The translations under genes and the position numbers were made by a program. A model generated the notes under the pieces. The model was not told where the DNA came from. It worked only from the letters and a program-made list of their open reading frames with translations, and did no database searches. From Emydura subglobosa (lineage: Eukaryota; Chordata; Testudines; Chelidae), in the NCBI GenBank assembly GCA_007922225.1, contig ML679973.1, positions 6,920,597 through 6,984,596 of the forward strand: a stretch of DNA of 64,000 bases, in the 5' to 3' direction. Positions 34,534 to 46,760 of this stretch are shown one piece after another (the stretch's first letter is position 1; each line of letters starts with the position of its first letter).

Positions 34534-35140
34534 CTGTCTTCTCTTCGGTTTGACTGCTCTCCACCGTCTCCTTTTGGGGCTGCGCTGTTGCCTTGGCAGT
34601 AGCATCGTCTGCAGCAGCGGTGGTCACAGCAGTGAGGGCAGCAGCAGGCACATCGGCTTGTTTAGGCTCCTCTTTGCCCTGGGCTTCATCAGCCTTCAAG
34701 GACGGCGAGTTATCAGTGGAAGCTTTAGTTTCCGTGTCGGTGGCAGTGAGAGCGGGCTTCTCCTCCGAGGAGGAGGCGGGAGTGGCTGGCTGCTCTGAGC
34801 CAGCGTCAGCAGCGCCTTCTCCCTGCTTCTCCTCCAAGGGGGCGTCGCTATCTTTGCTGCCCGCCGCAGGTTGGGCACTTTCGGACGGAGCGGCTTCCGT
34901 GGCAGCGGGAGCGTCGCACCCTTTGTTCTCTGCCACGCCATCAGCAGGGGCCTCCTCCTTCTTCTCAGCAGCCTCGGCATTGGCCGCTGGGGCATCTCCC
35001 TTCTTCTCCCCCTTGAGCTTTTTCCTTGTTATGTGTCCGCGGAAGCTGGCCTGGATTTTGGTGGCTGCCTTATGAGCTTTATCTTCTGGTTTGATGCCAT
35101 CTTGCTCAATCTTTTGGTCAACGTCATCGTTTTTTTCAAC
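34534..35140 (-). CDS. GAP43: GAP43 (neuromodulin) coding exon 2
   Basis: This 607-base exon holds most of the protein. It starts at the acceptor TCCTTCAAG before GTT (Val11) and ends AAGACAG before GTAAGT. The start ATG is in exon 1, so the ATG at 35197 upstream is intronic and not used. With a 10-residue exon 1, residues 11-212 and the first base of Asp213 are here. The IQ motif [17 protein letters not shown] is at residues 38-54. It binds calmodulin at low calcium, and Ser42 (codon 35045-35047; Ser41 in mammals) is the PKC site. After the basic KKLKGEKK comes a long Ala/Glu/Pro/Ser-rich acidic disordered region, with [14 protein letters not shown] and [12 protein letters not shown] near the end. 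The palmitoylation cysteines are in exon 1. The frame is intact and very similar in style to bird GAP43. One extra Val (NDDVDQ) sits before the IQ motif. Confidence 0.98.
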
Positions 35141-35274
35141 CTTGAAGGAGAAAGGGGGAGGGGGGAAAAAAAGGGAGTCGGTTAAAGAATTTTCCACAGA
35201 CAGTGAAAGCTCGTTTCATTGACGGCGTCTCACCCGCCCTTCGCTAGCCACGTCAAGAGTAGAGCACGTGCTAT

Positions 35275-35760
35275 CCATGTGTGAGAGTGATCGTTCGGGG
35301 TAACCACACCCACACTAACGTGGGCATGGTCTGACCACACCCACAGCACTGAGTGAGCATGGGGGGCAACCCAGGCCTAACAGCATGCAAGCAAGCCTGC
35401 GGACTCACCACGCCCACATCAATTTGTGAGAGTGAGCCAGGGGACTCGCCGCACCGCATCGGTGTGAGAGTTGGTGAGGGGCTGGGCCGTGCTCACATCA
35501 GGGCGTGAGAGCGGGCGTGGGGAGTAACACCCACGTCACGGTGAGAGCCAGCACGGGGAGGGAAGACGCTGAGGTGAATGTGTGAGAGTTAGCATAGGGC
35601 AGGATCACACCACGCCGGTGTTGGAGAATGAGCCCGGGGCACGACCGCCCCCATATTGATGTAAATGAGCGTAGGTAGTGACCCCAGCTATATCAATTTG
35701 AGAGCTACAATTTGAGAACGTGGGGGTAGACCATGTCAATCAATAGAAGAGTGACCAAGG
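35275..35760. repeat. Degenerate minisatellite next to exon 2
   Basis: Tandem units of about 50-60 bases carry GTGAGAGTGAGC, CACACCCACAT and GGGGAGTGACC words (for example 35281, 35429, 35461, 35505, 35585). The units drift towards the right. It starts about 135 bases from the exon 2 acceptor, in intron 1. Confidence 0.75.
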
Positions 35761-35769
35761 GCTACAGCT

Positions 35770-38700
35770 ACATCCCAAAAATCTATTGAATGGATATAAT
35801 TATGCCCATTGCCTGTGGTGGTGAATCTATATTTTACTAATGTTTCCAGAGTGCTTTAAGTGCCTTGGACGGAAGGTGCTACCGCGCTGCAAAGTTCCAG
35901 TGTTAAGGCCAGCCTGCCAGGTGACACTGTCAACAGGACCATGGAGGCTACGAACCTGTTAGCATATCACGCCAGCTGTTGTGAGCATAAAACAAATACC
36001 TGCATTTGCCAAACTGACTGTGTCCATGTGTTGTTATTAGCTACCTAGGGTCATATCTTCAGACCTGCTTAAACCTCCCATTGGGCACAAAGGGGGTTAA
36101 AGCTTCCACAAACAGTCTGGGAAAAACCTCAGCTGGTGTCAACCCGTCTCATCCCCGCACAGGCACGCTGGGGGCCATACCCAGTGTACCAGCCATCTTT
36201 TGAGGATGAAGAGGTCTCTGTGTGACCACACCAGGCTGCATCAGGGCTAGGAACCATGTCAACTCCCTGACAGCTCCATGTCAACTCCAGTCCCCCCAGT
36301 AGCAGGGGAATGGAAAGGTGGCTTAAGACCAGCTGCATTGAGAGTAACCCCAACATAGTGAAGGATCTAGCCCCCAATGTCCAGTTGCTCCCATGCTCAT
36401 CAGTGAAGGCGAAGGAATCCTCAACCCTTGGATAAAAGGGACACACAAAGAGGAGAGGGTTAATTCAGGTGCACCCCACTTCTGTCCTCTTACCACCACA
36501 TTACACAGGTCCTGCATGTAGTACCGAACCCCTTTCCTGTCATTCCACACTGCCCTACCATCCTCAGCACCTACAAATAGTAATCATCACATACGCATAA
36601 GGTAGCATATGCCATGCGTTTGTCCGGGGGCTGAACGGGTCATGGAGACTGACCTCTCCTCTTGCACCCATAGGAGGTGATTGAGGCAGAGCTAGTCATG
36701 CTGCTGACCATGCTGTATCTGCCCTGTGGATAACACAAGAACTCTAGTCTTCAGGGATGTCAGTCTGGCCCGTCTCACCAGCACTTAAAGCTAACATGCT
36801 TCACTGCTGTCATGATGATGTCATCACACTCTTAGCCCTGCTGTGATGACACCATTTCCCTGTTGCCTTGATTCGCACAGACAGGAAAGGTCCAGCGCTA
36901 CCCATTGTGTTACCGAGAAGTGCTTTTGGTATCATTCCAGATGTGAAATGAAAAGTCTTAGACCAGGGAAGTCCACAGAGAGTAGGAGGAGGTAAAGCAG
37001 GGGAAGGATTTCAGGTCAGTGGTGAGGGAAATCCAAGAATAATAAATAATAGTAACAATTAGACCACTTCCTGTTCAGGAGTCCAGTGATTTAAACATGG
37101 CTCTTGTGATTTATAATCTCACTAGGTCCACTCAATAATAAGTGTTGCATTTGTATAGCATCTACCCCTAGAGTCACTGAGGAATAACGATATGCTCCAT
37201 TTCCATCGCATCTTTCCTCCTGGAGCGTGCCAAAGTACTTCACAAACTATGTATGTGCCGCACAGTTGGAATGCAGCCACTTCTGGGTGGAACACAGTAG
37301 CTAACTAATGCATGTATCATGTTGCATATACCACTTGGGGCAGGGAGGCATTTTGGCCAAGGAAAACCTGGGCTGTCCGGAAAAGAGGCATCGGATCTTC
37401 ATCATTCTGTTTTACACACACTGCAAACAAGACCTTAGTTATAGAAATAACCCATATACAGTGAACAGCCCTGAAAGCAATTTATCTTCCTTGGAAGGAT
37501 GAAGAAGTGAGTCAGTCCTTCCAGGACATGAACGTGGTGCCAAGGCATCCTAGTGGAAAAGGGAAATCTCTCTCTCTCTCTCTGTCTGCATTCATGATAT
37601 TCGAGGGCTATTTTCATGGCTTCTTATTTACTGTTGTTGTTAATAATTATTTGTACAGTGGTAGCACCTACAAGCCCCAAACAGGAATCAGGGTCCCACA
37701 GTGCTAGATGCTGTACACATGCTTGGTATAGAATGAATTCTGTATAGTGGGCAGACATATTTAAACGATATGGAACCTAACCCAATGAATAAGTTATACA
37801 CCATCATCCTCATTCCGCATCTAGTAGTTGTTCTCTCTATTGTACATTGTGGCCCAAACCCTAGACATTACTGGGATGTAAAAGTTAAAAATAGCGAGCA
37901 AGCAATAGTTGCTGAAAACAATGGGACTTTGGCATGAGTAAGGTGTGCAGGATTTAGAAAGCTCTTCATGAAGCACACAGCTAAGCCGCTTTGTCTCTAT
38001 CTACACAGCACAGAGTGTGTCTTCTGTAGAGAAACATGACCCTGCTCAGCATCTCTGTCTGGATCACATCACACCTCAGGATCACGTGATATGCTTCCCT
38101 TTTCAGGCAGGCAGCTCCTGTCCGAGGAGGCGTGCGATGGGGAGACACATCGCTCCATTTTTCAAGAGCATTGACTGATTTGCCTCTGCTCCATTGTGTG
38201 ACACTGGGATCTGGAGTGGGAAACAGCGGGAGACTGACTGCCTCTGTCCTTGCACCCTGCTTGTCCATTGGTCGTTCTCAGTGCTGAACTGGCATTGCCG
38301 GACCCCGGGTCTCCCATGCCACTGGATTTGGAGGGGCTGACACACAACTGAGATGAGCACGCAGAGAGATGAACCAGAACCGTGAAGGAAGAAGGACAAA
38401 AAGGGATTTTTATAGATGCTGTCTAGGAATAGGATGCCGAGATGGAGAGTTCATGAATGACCCCAGAGATCCTATTAAGGGAAAAATCATTATTTGTAAT
38501 CCTCCAGAGCCAGCTCTGCTCCACATTGGTAGGGGCTGCCTCTATACCTTCCCCACCAGACTCCCCTCTGTCCCACACTGTCTCACAAGGGATTGTTTCC
38601 CTCCCTTTCACCCCCAGAGATCACTTTGTCATACACCCAGAGGTGGTACTCTCCCTTTCCTTTCCTTTGTATCCTTGGACTGTATGCAGTAGGTGAGAGT

Positions 38701-39780
38701 TCCTAGCTCCCTGGTCCCGGGATTCAGGGTGTATTTCCCAGGAGTTCCAGGTTTATTAAACTTTCAACTTACGAGAAAAGAACATACATGAAGTGGGCCA
38801 GAGTCTGTACCCAGGGAAAGGATGGCAGAGGCAGATGGTGTCAGCATCCCTTTTGCAAATTGGGAGAGAGTGACCCTCATTTTAGCCTCCCTCCTCCATA
38901 CCGTCTTTCCCTTTCCAACAGCACAGAGCCCTAGTGGGAGAGGGGAATCTTCCTTATCCTAGCCTTGTCTCCCATCTGCACTAGGATATTCCGGAGATTT
39001 CCTTCACTGATTGGAATGAATGTCACTCAGATAGCTAGTCCAGGGACAGCTGTTTGCCTGTGGTTTTGGAGGGCCCCTGAGGGAAGCTCCCCAGGAGCTT
39101 TCCATGTGCTCTATCCCTGACTGGAGCATAAAGTAAGATAGGCCCTGGCGCCATTAGGAACGCTCCCTCGAGGGTGAGTGGTTTTCCTTTGTCTTTCTTG
39201 TTTGTAACCTAGTCAGCCGTTGCTCTTCTATTTCCTCCCCGCTCTTGTTCACGATAAACCCATAGCTCTCACACACCTACGCATGCTGGTTTTCTTCCCA
39301 ACTCTCCATCTTCCTTTCTTCTTGGGAGCCAAACTCATTCCTCCTGACCTCTGTCTTGAAGGACAATGGGACTCAATGAGCTGCAGGCCAATAGGGGGGA
39401 GGGCACCCACGGAGCCCCAAAAGGTAGATGAGCTGGCGCCTGAGTGTAAGGGCAGAAAGCAAGGAGCTGGGTTACGGGAAAAGCAAGAGAGTTTGTCTGA
39501 AATCTAGCAGCTGAGAGAAGCACGTGAGAAAAGACTGCATCAGCTGCCTCCCCAGAAGGAGTGAAGCGTGAATGCATGAGAGAGAGAAAAGACGTTCGCA
39601 CCTTCTGAAGTGAGGAAGCAATTTAGCACTCAGAACAGCTTTGCTTAACCTAGTTAAATGGTATGAAGACACCAGGATAGAGGAGTGCCCCTCCCAGCTC
39701 AACCTGTCTGCAGCGTGGGGAAACAAGAACATGATTCCTTTTTTCCAGACTGGGTATTGCTATTATGGTCAAAACATAAT
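35770..39780. other. Intron 1 sequence, few recognisable features
   Basis: A (TC)n run is at about 37567-37583. The TACAGTGGTAGCACCTACAA and GGTCCCACAGTGCTAGATG text at 37655-37715 looks like a MIR/CORE-group repeat fragment. No coding frame shows a family motif. Confidence 0.4.
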
Positions 39781-39784
39781 CTAG

Positions 39785-40005
39785 AGAGCGAAAAGACCTG
39801 TTAGTTCATGTAGCTCACCTCCCCCAGGGCCAGCCAAGGATTGTTCCCTATTGTATTGTTAACAGGATAGTGTCCTGTCTAGCTTCAGATGTCCTAAGCA
39901 ATGGGGCTTCCATCCCTTCCCTGGCAGACTATTCCACAGCCTAATGGATCTCATGGTGAAAAGGTTCTTCCTCTCTTTTCTGGTGCTCAGAATGGGGTGT
40001 GTTAG

Positions 40006-40040
<35 letters not shown>

Positions 40041-40165
40041 ACATTCCTTTAATATTTGTAGATTATCATGTTCTCTCCTCAGTCCCTTACTGAGTCTGGA
40101 TTAGACATATTTAGCTTTTTAATCACTGTTAAAATGCCCAAGAAATCTCATGTGGGTGGCTCACT
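39785..40165 (-). repeat. CR1 LINE fragment with embedded (GA)n
   Basis: AGGATTGTTCCCTATTGTAT, GCAATGGGGCTTCCATCCC, GGCAGACTATTCCACAGCCT and GGTTCTTCCTCTC occur in the order of the CR1 3' region read antisense. A (GA)13 microsatellite occupies 40011-40035. Confidence 0.7.
40011..40035. repeat. (GA)n microsatellite
   Basis: About 13 tandem GA units inside the CR1 fragment. Confidence 0.9.
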
Positions 40166-40169
40166 GTGG

Positions 40170-41720
40170 GGTACCTGGACCCTCACAAAGGACGGAATAG
40201 AATGGGTTGAATCATAGACTGGTCTCCCTGTGCAATGGCATAAAATGCCCGAGCAGAAAGTGTGCAGGCCTAAAGAAGGTTTCTGGGTAAGTTTGAAAGC
40301 ACGTCTTTTTCACCAACAGAAGTCAGTACCGCACCCACTTTGTCCCTGTGTGCATTTGCGATATGCAACTGAAAACAATTTGGTGGCAGAACAAGGAAGG
40401 GGCTCGAACACCAAAGAGGCAGTGCCCTTCGCCAACTGCTTGCTTATGGTGGCTGCCTGTCTTGAATTTACTTGGATGGTCCTGCATTGAGGAAGACCAG
40501 CTCATTGGATGCAGGGAATCCTAAATGTACTTTGTGCCCGTCCCTCATGTGCTGAGTGATGCATGGAATTTATTTCAGATGACTTCAGCTGAAGATAGGC
40601 TCAGACCAAACCATGGATCTGGAGACCACTGGACTTAAGGGAAATTCAGAGCCAGATCCAAATGCTGTGGTGTGGGCCCATAGAGTTTCCAGATCTTCAG
40701 GGCAGGGACTTTGTTCTTCTATACGGTTGTACAGTTCTTAGCACATTTAGACCCTTTGTTGCTGTCATAATATAAATGATTATTATTAATAGCCTCCAAA
40801 CTGTAAATCCCCGCAGACTCTGGCCTGCATTTCACTTTTGTAAGGAAACTCAAAATTCGGTGACTTGTCCTGGTTTTGGGTCTCACTATAGAGGTTCCAC
40901 GCAAAAATTGTGACTGGGTAATTCATTACCAACTTTTCAGAACTACTGTTCTCGGGAGATCTGGGTATCCCTGCTTCCAGCTTCAGCCAAGACCAGGGGC
41001 CAGAGGAGGTGCGCTAACTTAGAACTAATATGCTTCCTTCAGATATGGTGCAGCCAGTCTCTGAGCTTCCATTGAGGCCAAGGTGTCCTGCCCTCTCTGG
41101 AACTCTTTTTTTTTTTTTTTAAATAATAAAAGGAAGCAATTTCTGGCCCAGTTGCTTTCACCCATTCCCCTCTATCTGAAGATCCACTGCATTCACAGCT
41201 CTGGAGATGGAAAGGCTGTACCCAAATCATCTCGTTCCTCAACCCTCTTCTTAAACTGCCTCTTAACCTTGAACCTTCTCGGATGCCCACTGCAGACAGT
41301 GAGATGCCACTGCAGTGAAACAATTCAGCCTAATGATCGGAGGGAGCTGAGCATCTCACAGCATGTTCCACAATCAGTTGTGTGAGCGTGGGGCTGTATC
41401 TCTTTTTTTTTTTTTTTAATTTATGTCACTGCAAATATCTTTTATCTTCCGACAAAACCTTTTCAGGTTCGTTAAAATCAAATAAACATCCCAAGCAATT
41501 AGGGAAAGAGGTGAGGATTAATCCCGATAGTTTGGGGAAATAACTAGAGACCAGGCTCTGGCGATGTAGCTGGTTCTCCACTCCTGCTGCAGCAACAGCA
41601 GCCACCGCTGCCTGGAGGAGAGACTCCCCTCCTAGCACAGACACAGACAGGTGCCACACCCTTTCTGCCTTCTGTCTGGAGAAGCCGCCAGGAGCAAAGC
41701 TGAGACTGAAAGAGGATTAG
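40170..41720. other. Intron 1 sequence without recognised gene
   Basis: T homopolymers are at 41107-41120 and 41404-41418. Nothing else was supported. Confidence 0.4.
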
Positions 41721-42060
41721 AGTCACTGAGGCTGAAAACAGCAAGGGACAGAGCACGAACCAGGGGCAGCTGGACAGTGAAGCGGGGGAGAGAGAAATGA
41801 AAAGGGAAAGCTGCAAGGAAAGAAGATAAGAAATTAGATGAGAGAGAAGGAAAGAGAAGAGGGCAGGGACAAAGGAATGAAAGACAAAAAGGAAAGGAGA
41901 AAAGGAGAAACAGGGAGAGAGAGAAAATCAAGAGCCAGAATGGGAAATAGACAAAGAAACAAAAGAAAGAGGCAGGTTGAGAAAGGCTCATAGAGAGACA
42001 TTGAGTGAGAGACAGACAGACAGACAGACAGACAAAAGAGTAACTGACTCGCATGAGAGA
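41720..42060. repeat. Long polypurine tract with (GACA)n
   Basis: Nearly every base is A or G on plus for about 340 bases. It contains the tandem GACA array 42011-42034 and many GAGAGA/GGAAAG words. Long minus ORFs here are Leu/Ser/Phe low-complexity artefacts of the pyrimidine strand. Confidence 0.85.
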
Positions 42061-42960
42061 GAGATGCCAGGAGAAAGAGGAGAGCAAACAACTGACTGGA
42101 GTCAGCAGAAACAGACCTGTGGGAACAGAAGACTATTGCTGCCGCAACTAAGGCACCAAGATTGCCGATCTTTCCATGGCACGCCCAGTCTCACTGCAAC
42201 GAGCCCTGAACGCCATCTGCGAATGCACCGGTTGCAGAGACCCCCCATGTCAGTATTTCTCCGGGAAGGGCAGGGTTGTCCCTGCTAGCGCGGCCGGCGG
42301 CAGCGCCCTTCTGGGGAATGAGCCTTGTCAGGAAAGATATTGATTTGGATCCTGATGTGTTAATGTATGGCAGCTTTGGGCATTGCTGCTCCCTTCCCTT
42401 CCCCACTTCAGACAATAGATATGGGTCGCAACCTGCACTAATCAGTTGTGGGGCTCTCATCTTGGACCTGGAAGATAGCGGAGAGGACAAGAAGGCAGCC
42501 TGATTTGTAGGGAGGTGAACTTAGAGCTTCTATAAAACCTTTTACATTCCAAGTTATCCCAAAGGGATAGCAAGGAGTTAGATACAAGGAGGGTGTAGGA
42601 ATATGCTGCAGCCATGATGTGCTACAAGTAGTTCTCACAGTCTCAGCTGTTAGACCTTGCTCTGTAAAGGGAGAGAAGGGACCACTGGACAGGGCAGCTG
42701 GGTTATCATCCCCTTTCTGTGCTCAAAGCGTGCCAGGGGATCTTTGGAGAACACACCAGAGCGGAGCAAAGGGGAACGTCAACATTTGTTTGCTGGAGAG
42801 GTATCTCCTGAAAGTCCCCATTCAATCCTGGGCCTTTCTCCCTCCTCTTGCTAAAGCTTGCTGGCACCACTGTGGGGTTGGCTAAAGCAGGATGGACCAA
42901 ATTGACACAGGGCACCCTGTCCCTCTCTGCAGTTATAGTCGCCACTAGGAAGGTGGTCCC
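42060..42960. other. Intron 1 sequence without recognised gene
   Basis: The GC-rich patch at 42225-42320 holds no exon-like frame with family motifs. No repeat was identified. Confidence 0.4.
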
Positions 42961-42969
42961 GCAGATAGA

Positions 42970-43190
42970 GCAGCAATGACAGTCATGAGACCTGAGTCCT
43001 ATTCCCAGCTCTGCCACTGACTCCTGGTGGGGCCTTGGTCAAGACACTTCCCCTTTTTGTGTCTCAGTTTCTCCATCTATAAAATGAGGATAGGGATACT
43101 TACCAGTCTTTGTAAAGCACCTTTAGATCTATAGGTGACAAGTGCTTTGCAAGTGCAAAATGTCATCATGATTATATTATTATATTAAAA
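42970..43190 (+). repeat. MIR-like SINE
   Basis: CCTGAGTCCTATTCCCAGCT, CTGCCACTGACTCC, GGTCAAGACACTTCCCC, TGTGTCTCAGTTTCTCCATC, AAAATGAGGATAGGGATAC and the TTGTAAAGCACCTTTAGATC tail occur in forward order. Confidence 0.7.
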
Positions 43191-43484
43191 TTGTAGGGGG
43201 AACTGAAGGAGGCAAACTGTAATTACTCAGACTGGGATTTGGCCAGGACACCAAGGTTAACATCTCTTTTCTTGCATGGGAAATTTAGTTATATTCTGTG
43301 TCCAGTGCCTTAGTTTTCCTTCTCTTTTGAAAGAGCAGAGTGCCCCAGCCCCTCTCTGGGACATGTAGACCCTGCTGGCCCTGCAAGGCTATGGATTCCT
43401 GCTCCCAAAGACACCCGGCTGGTGCCATTGATCTAGACTCCAGCTCCTGACCGGTCCGGGCTCGCTCTTTTAGCAGCCTCTGTG

Positions 43485-43752
43485 TATGTCTACACTGCAG
43501 GTGGGAGCAAAGCTCCCAGCCTGGCTAAACAGACTGGCACCACTGGGGCTGGAGCTAGCGTGCTAGAAATAGCCGTGTGGACGCTGTGGCCCGGGCTTGA
43601 CACCCTGGGTCTGCGCTTGGGTGTCCAGCCCAAGCCTCCTCCAGAGTTGCAATGGCCACACTGCTATTTTTAGTGCACTGGCTTGAGCGAAGCTAAAACC
43701 AGTCTGTCCAGTAGGGTTGGGAAGCTTGGTTCCAGCTGCAGCGTAGACTTGC
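43485..43752. mobile_element. Full-length fold-back DNA element with probable 8-bp duplication
   Basis: The left half begins TATGTCTACACTGCAGGTGG and the right half ends in the near-complement CCAGCTGCAGCGTAGACTTGC. Complementarity extends through most of the element, for example AGAAATAGCCGTGTGG against CCACACTGCTATTTTTAG. Flanks read CCTCTGTG (43477-43484) and CCTCTGAG (43753-43760), an 8-bp repeat with one mismatch, consistent with hAT-type insertion. Confidence 0.7.
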
Positions 43753-43769
43753 CCTCTGAGTCCTGCAGG

Positions 43770-46555
43770 GGGAAGGGGGGCACAGCACTGGCTCTGTCTC
43801 CCTGTTGGCCAGGGCTGGCCTAACTTGGCACAGCTTCTGGGTCCTGGGGGCCAGGCTGGTCTAGTAGACACCAGGTTCCAGATCCTGTGAACTAGGGGCT
43901 GGCCTTCTTGGTACAGGCTTGGGATGCTGGTGCCAAAGTAGCGTCAAGGGCTTAGGTTCTGATTCTTTGGGACTGATAGGGCAGCTGGCTTCCTTGGTTC
44001 ACGCTCTGGCTCCTGGTGCCCAGCTGGCCCCGACTGACACAGAGACAGGCTCCATGCTCACGCACACCTATGCATATTGCTTGATCCAGCAGATCCCTGC
44101 CCCTGCTCTCATTGCGGAAGGCTTCCCAAGCAGATCTCTTGACATGGTGGCAGCAAGGGCACTCCCTCAGCACGGCGCTGGAATGGAGTCCCTGTGAGCA
44201 GGAGGGCAGGACACAACCCTCTCTTATGTACCTGACTTCTCCACAGCAGCAGCACGTCTGGGATGCCAGAGCTCCACATGCCACTCTGTTTGTGAAATCA
44301 TTCTTGGCCTACACACCCAATGTTTTTCATTCCAAATGGAGAGAAAATATTCCCACCACCACCACCCTTCCCAGCCCTCAACTCTGTCCATGAAGTGAAG
44401 GGGGGCTGTGGACCTCACACATCCTCCCTACTTGGTCCCCAGTTTGTGGGAGGAAGATGGGAGTAAAACCTACTCTAGATATCCAGGATATAATTTTTTT
44501 TAAGTGATAATGGCTCCTGGTCCCCAGCAGTGGCAGAGCCACCGCAATAATTATCACTGGAGATCGTGGCCCTTTAAAAGAGTTAAGAATGGGAGACTAC
44601 TCCCTGCTAGCTGATTTCATGATCAGGTGGAGAAGAAAGAAGCTCCCTGCTTCCAAGATGCGCGGACACACGTCGCTGGGATCTGTTGGGTAAGGCTCAC
44701 CCGACAGGAGAACTGCAGTTGAAAAGGTTTTTGAGGGGAGCCCACACACCTTTTGAATCAAAGGTTGCACAAGTAAAATGGAGACTTTCATTTGAGAAGC
44801 AACTGTGTCCATGTGCTACTGGAGATTCAGAGCTAAATTCAATATTGGCTGGTGTAAGGGGTGCAGCTCTATTTATTTCAATGCCCTCTTTTACCACAGG
44901 ACAGCCTGCAGGTCCCTAGTGGCTAACGCCTCCAAAACAATTTGGAGAGAGCCTGCAATTCTCATCCTTAACTAATGGGGAGACACAATGAGCCCCTCGC
45001 CTACACTGCATTGGCCCACGTTATCCTTGACTCCACTGGTAGCAAACAAATAGCATAGGGGCATCCATAGCCTCTGCTTTTAGCGCCTTCCCAGCCCCAC
45101 CAACCGCAACCTTGTGACATTCCCCTTTGTGATGTCTGGCAAGGAGGCAAATGACAGCAATGAGAGAAGCCAATGGATGAAAATATGCACAGCTATCTGA
45201 GCAGGATACAAACCTGTCGGGAGAAAGGCACGAAGATACTGTGGAGGTTGGTGCCATATGAGAAGCTATCAGAATAGAATAGATGTACACTACGTGATAG
45301 AGGCTGGTTTTTGATTAAAATGAGGAAAGGAAACAAAAACCTTGGTTCTTAAAGATTCCACTTCATGACGAAGGAAGGCTGAGATCTAGCCCGAGGTGTC
45401 TGCCTTTACCCCAGTAACGCTAGAGGAACACACCTGCTGCAGGGGTAATCCCGGAGGGCGAAGAGCCAGTATGATGGTGTTCCGCCATGCCGCTCTCATG
45501 GCCCATCATTCGGGGGGATGACCAGAGGAAAAGGGGGGGGTGGCCTGCATGCAGCAGAGCTGAGCCGAGTCTATTCTTGGCTGCTGGAACAACCCTTTGG
45601 GGACATCGGCAGCTGACTGTGAGTTCGATAAGCCTCAGGGCTGGCCCCGGAATATGGGAAATGCAAATGTGGCTTGAAGCCAGCCTTGCCCCCACTCTGT
45701 TCCTGCACAAAATGCAGCCAAAAATGCCAACTGGGCCTGCAGTACACGCTGGGACAGGAAACTCTGGCAGCGCTGCAGAGTCAGGATCTAAAGGGACCTG
45801 CAGCCCAGAGGGGGGCATTCAATAAAGCAGCTAGTGAAAGAACCCGAAGTGTATTAATTTAAGGCTTGCAGTGGCCTGGTGTACATCAGCCCAACTCTAA
45901 CCACTGCTCCACTCTTCCAGAACTTCCCCTTAAGCTCCCTGTCTGGTGCATTTGCCATCTCACTTTGCTCTCTACTTTTTCAGCTTTTTGCTAACTGGGC
46001 TACCACCTCCAGACTGTTACTAAAACAGGGCTTCAATTGGCTCTGAACACCTCGGTCCTGAACTCAATTCTCCTGGCTTTTGCCCAGCCTCCAAACAGCA
46101 AGCATTATAGTCGCTTCAAAGCGAGTTCTACTGCCACATGTTCTTCCCTGACAGATTAGACAGACAGAGATCCATTCACCACCTCACTGTAGTACCTAGG
46201 CTCCATCAAAACGGTCCCTTTAGGGTGCTTTGTCCAGCAGCTCTTTGCTGAGTTAGCAGAAGAAGCCAGGCAGAGGCGGCACTTTGGATGGAATAAGTGA
46301 AAGGTGTGGGAAGTACGATGCATGAAACTTATTCCATTTCTGTCTAGTCCACTTTGGAGGTGGGGGCAAGTTTGTATCTCGACCAAACAGAAGGTGTGGG
46401 GTTTGGAAACAGAGTCCTTTGAGATCCAGTGCCTAGCCACATCAAGAAAGTGCTAGGAGGGGGGAACAAGAACATCACCGTTTAGAAGCTGCAGTAATTA
46501 GTCTGGGAGCAAGTGCTAAAGAAGGACTGACTCACACATCAGAGCCCGCACAGGC
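43770..46555. other. Intron 1 sequence without recognised gene
   Basis: There is some tandem-like CT/GG-rich text at 43780-44060. No coding frame shows domains and no repeat was recognised with confidence. Confidence 0.4.
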
Positions 46556-46564
46556 AATGAACCA

Positions 46565-46760
46565 TTGTAGGACCCTTTTGAGTTGGAATGGACCTTTCTG
46601 GGGGTCGTCCAGAACTGATTTCATCTCTCTTAAACCCTCCCTGATAGATGGGTATCCCATCTCAGTCTCGGGGGGTCTCAAGAAATTGTGATTCCACAGT
46701 TTCCTGTGGGAGTTTATTTCATTGCTGAACTATATATTCCTCACTACATCTTAAGCCTGT
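46565..46760 (-). repeat. CR1 LINE, part 1 (split by solo LTR)
   Basis: GAGTTGGAATGGACCTTTCT, GGTCGTCCAGAACTG and TTCCTCACTACATCTTAAGCC read as CR1 3' sequence in antisense. The same CR1 resumes at 47756 after the LTR. Confidence 0.7.

Noticed and set aside
34593..35185. Long plus-strand frames (160 and 104 codons) opposite GAP43 exon 2
   Set aside because: They are antisense shadows of an alanine/glutamate-rich coding exon. They have no splice context or domain of their own.
34454..35197. Single-exon reading of the 247-codon minus frame starting at 35197
   Set aside because: The first 19 codons lie upstream of a clear acceptor and the last ones run past a clear GTAAGT donor. The true exon is 34534-35140.
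41281..41380. Candidate GAP43 exon 1
   Set aside because: A CACAGCATG-like word occurs here, but the minus-strand translation does not give the Met-Leu-Cys-Cys start or the basic stretch, and no GT donor follows.
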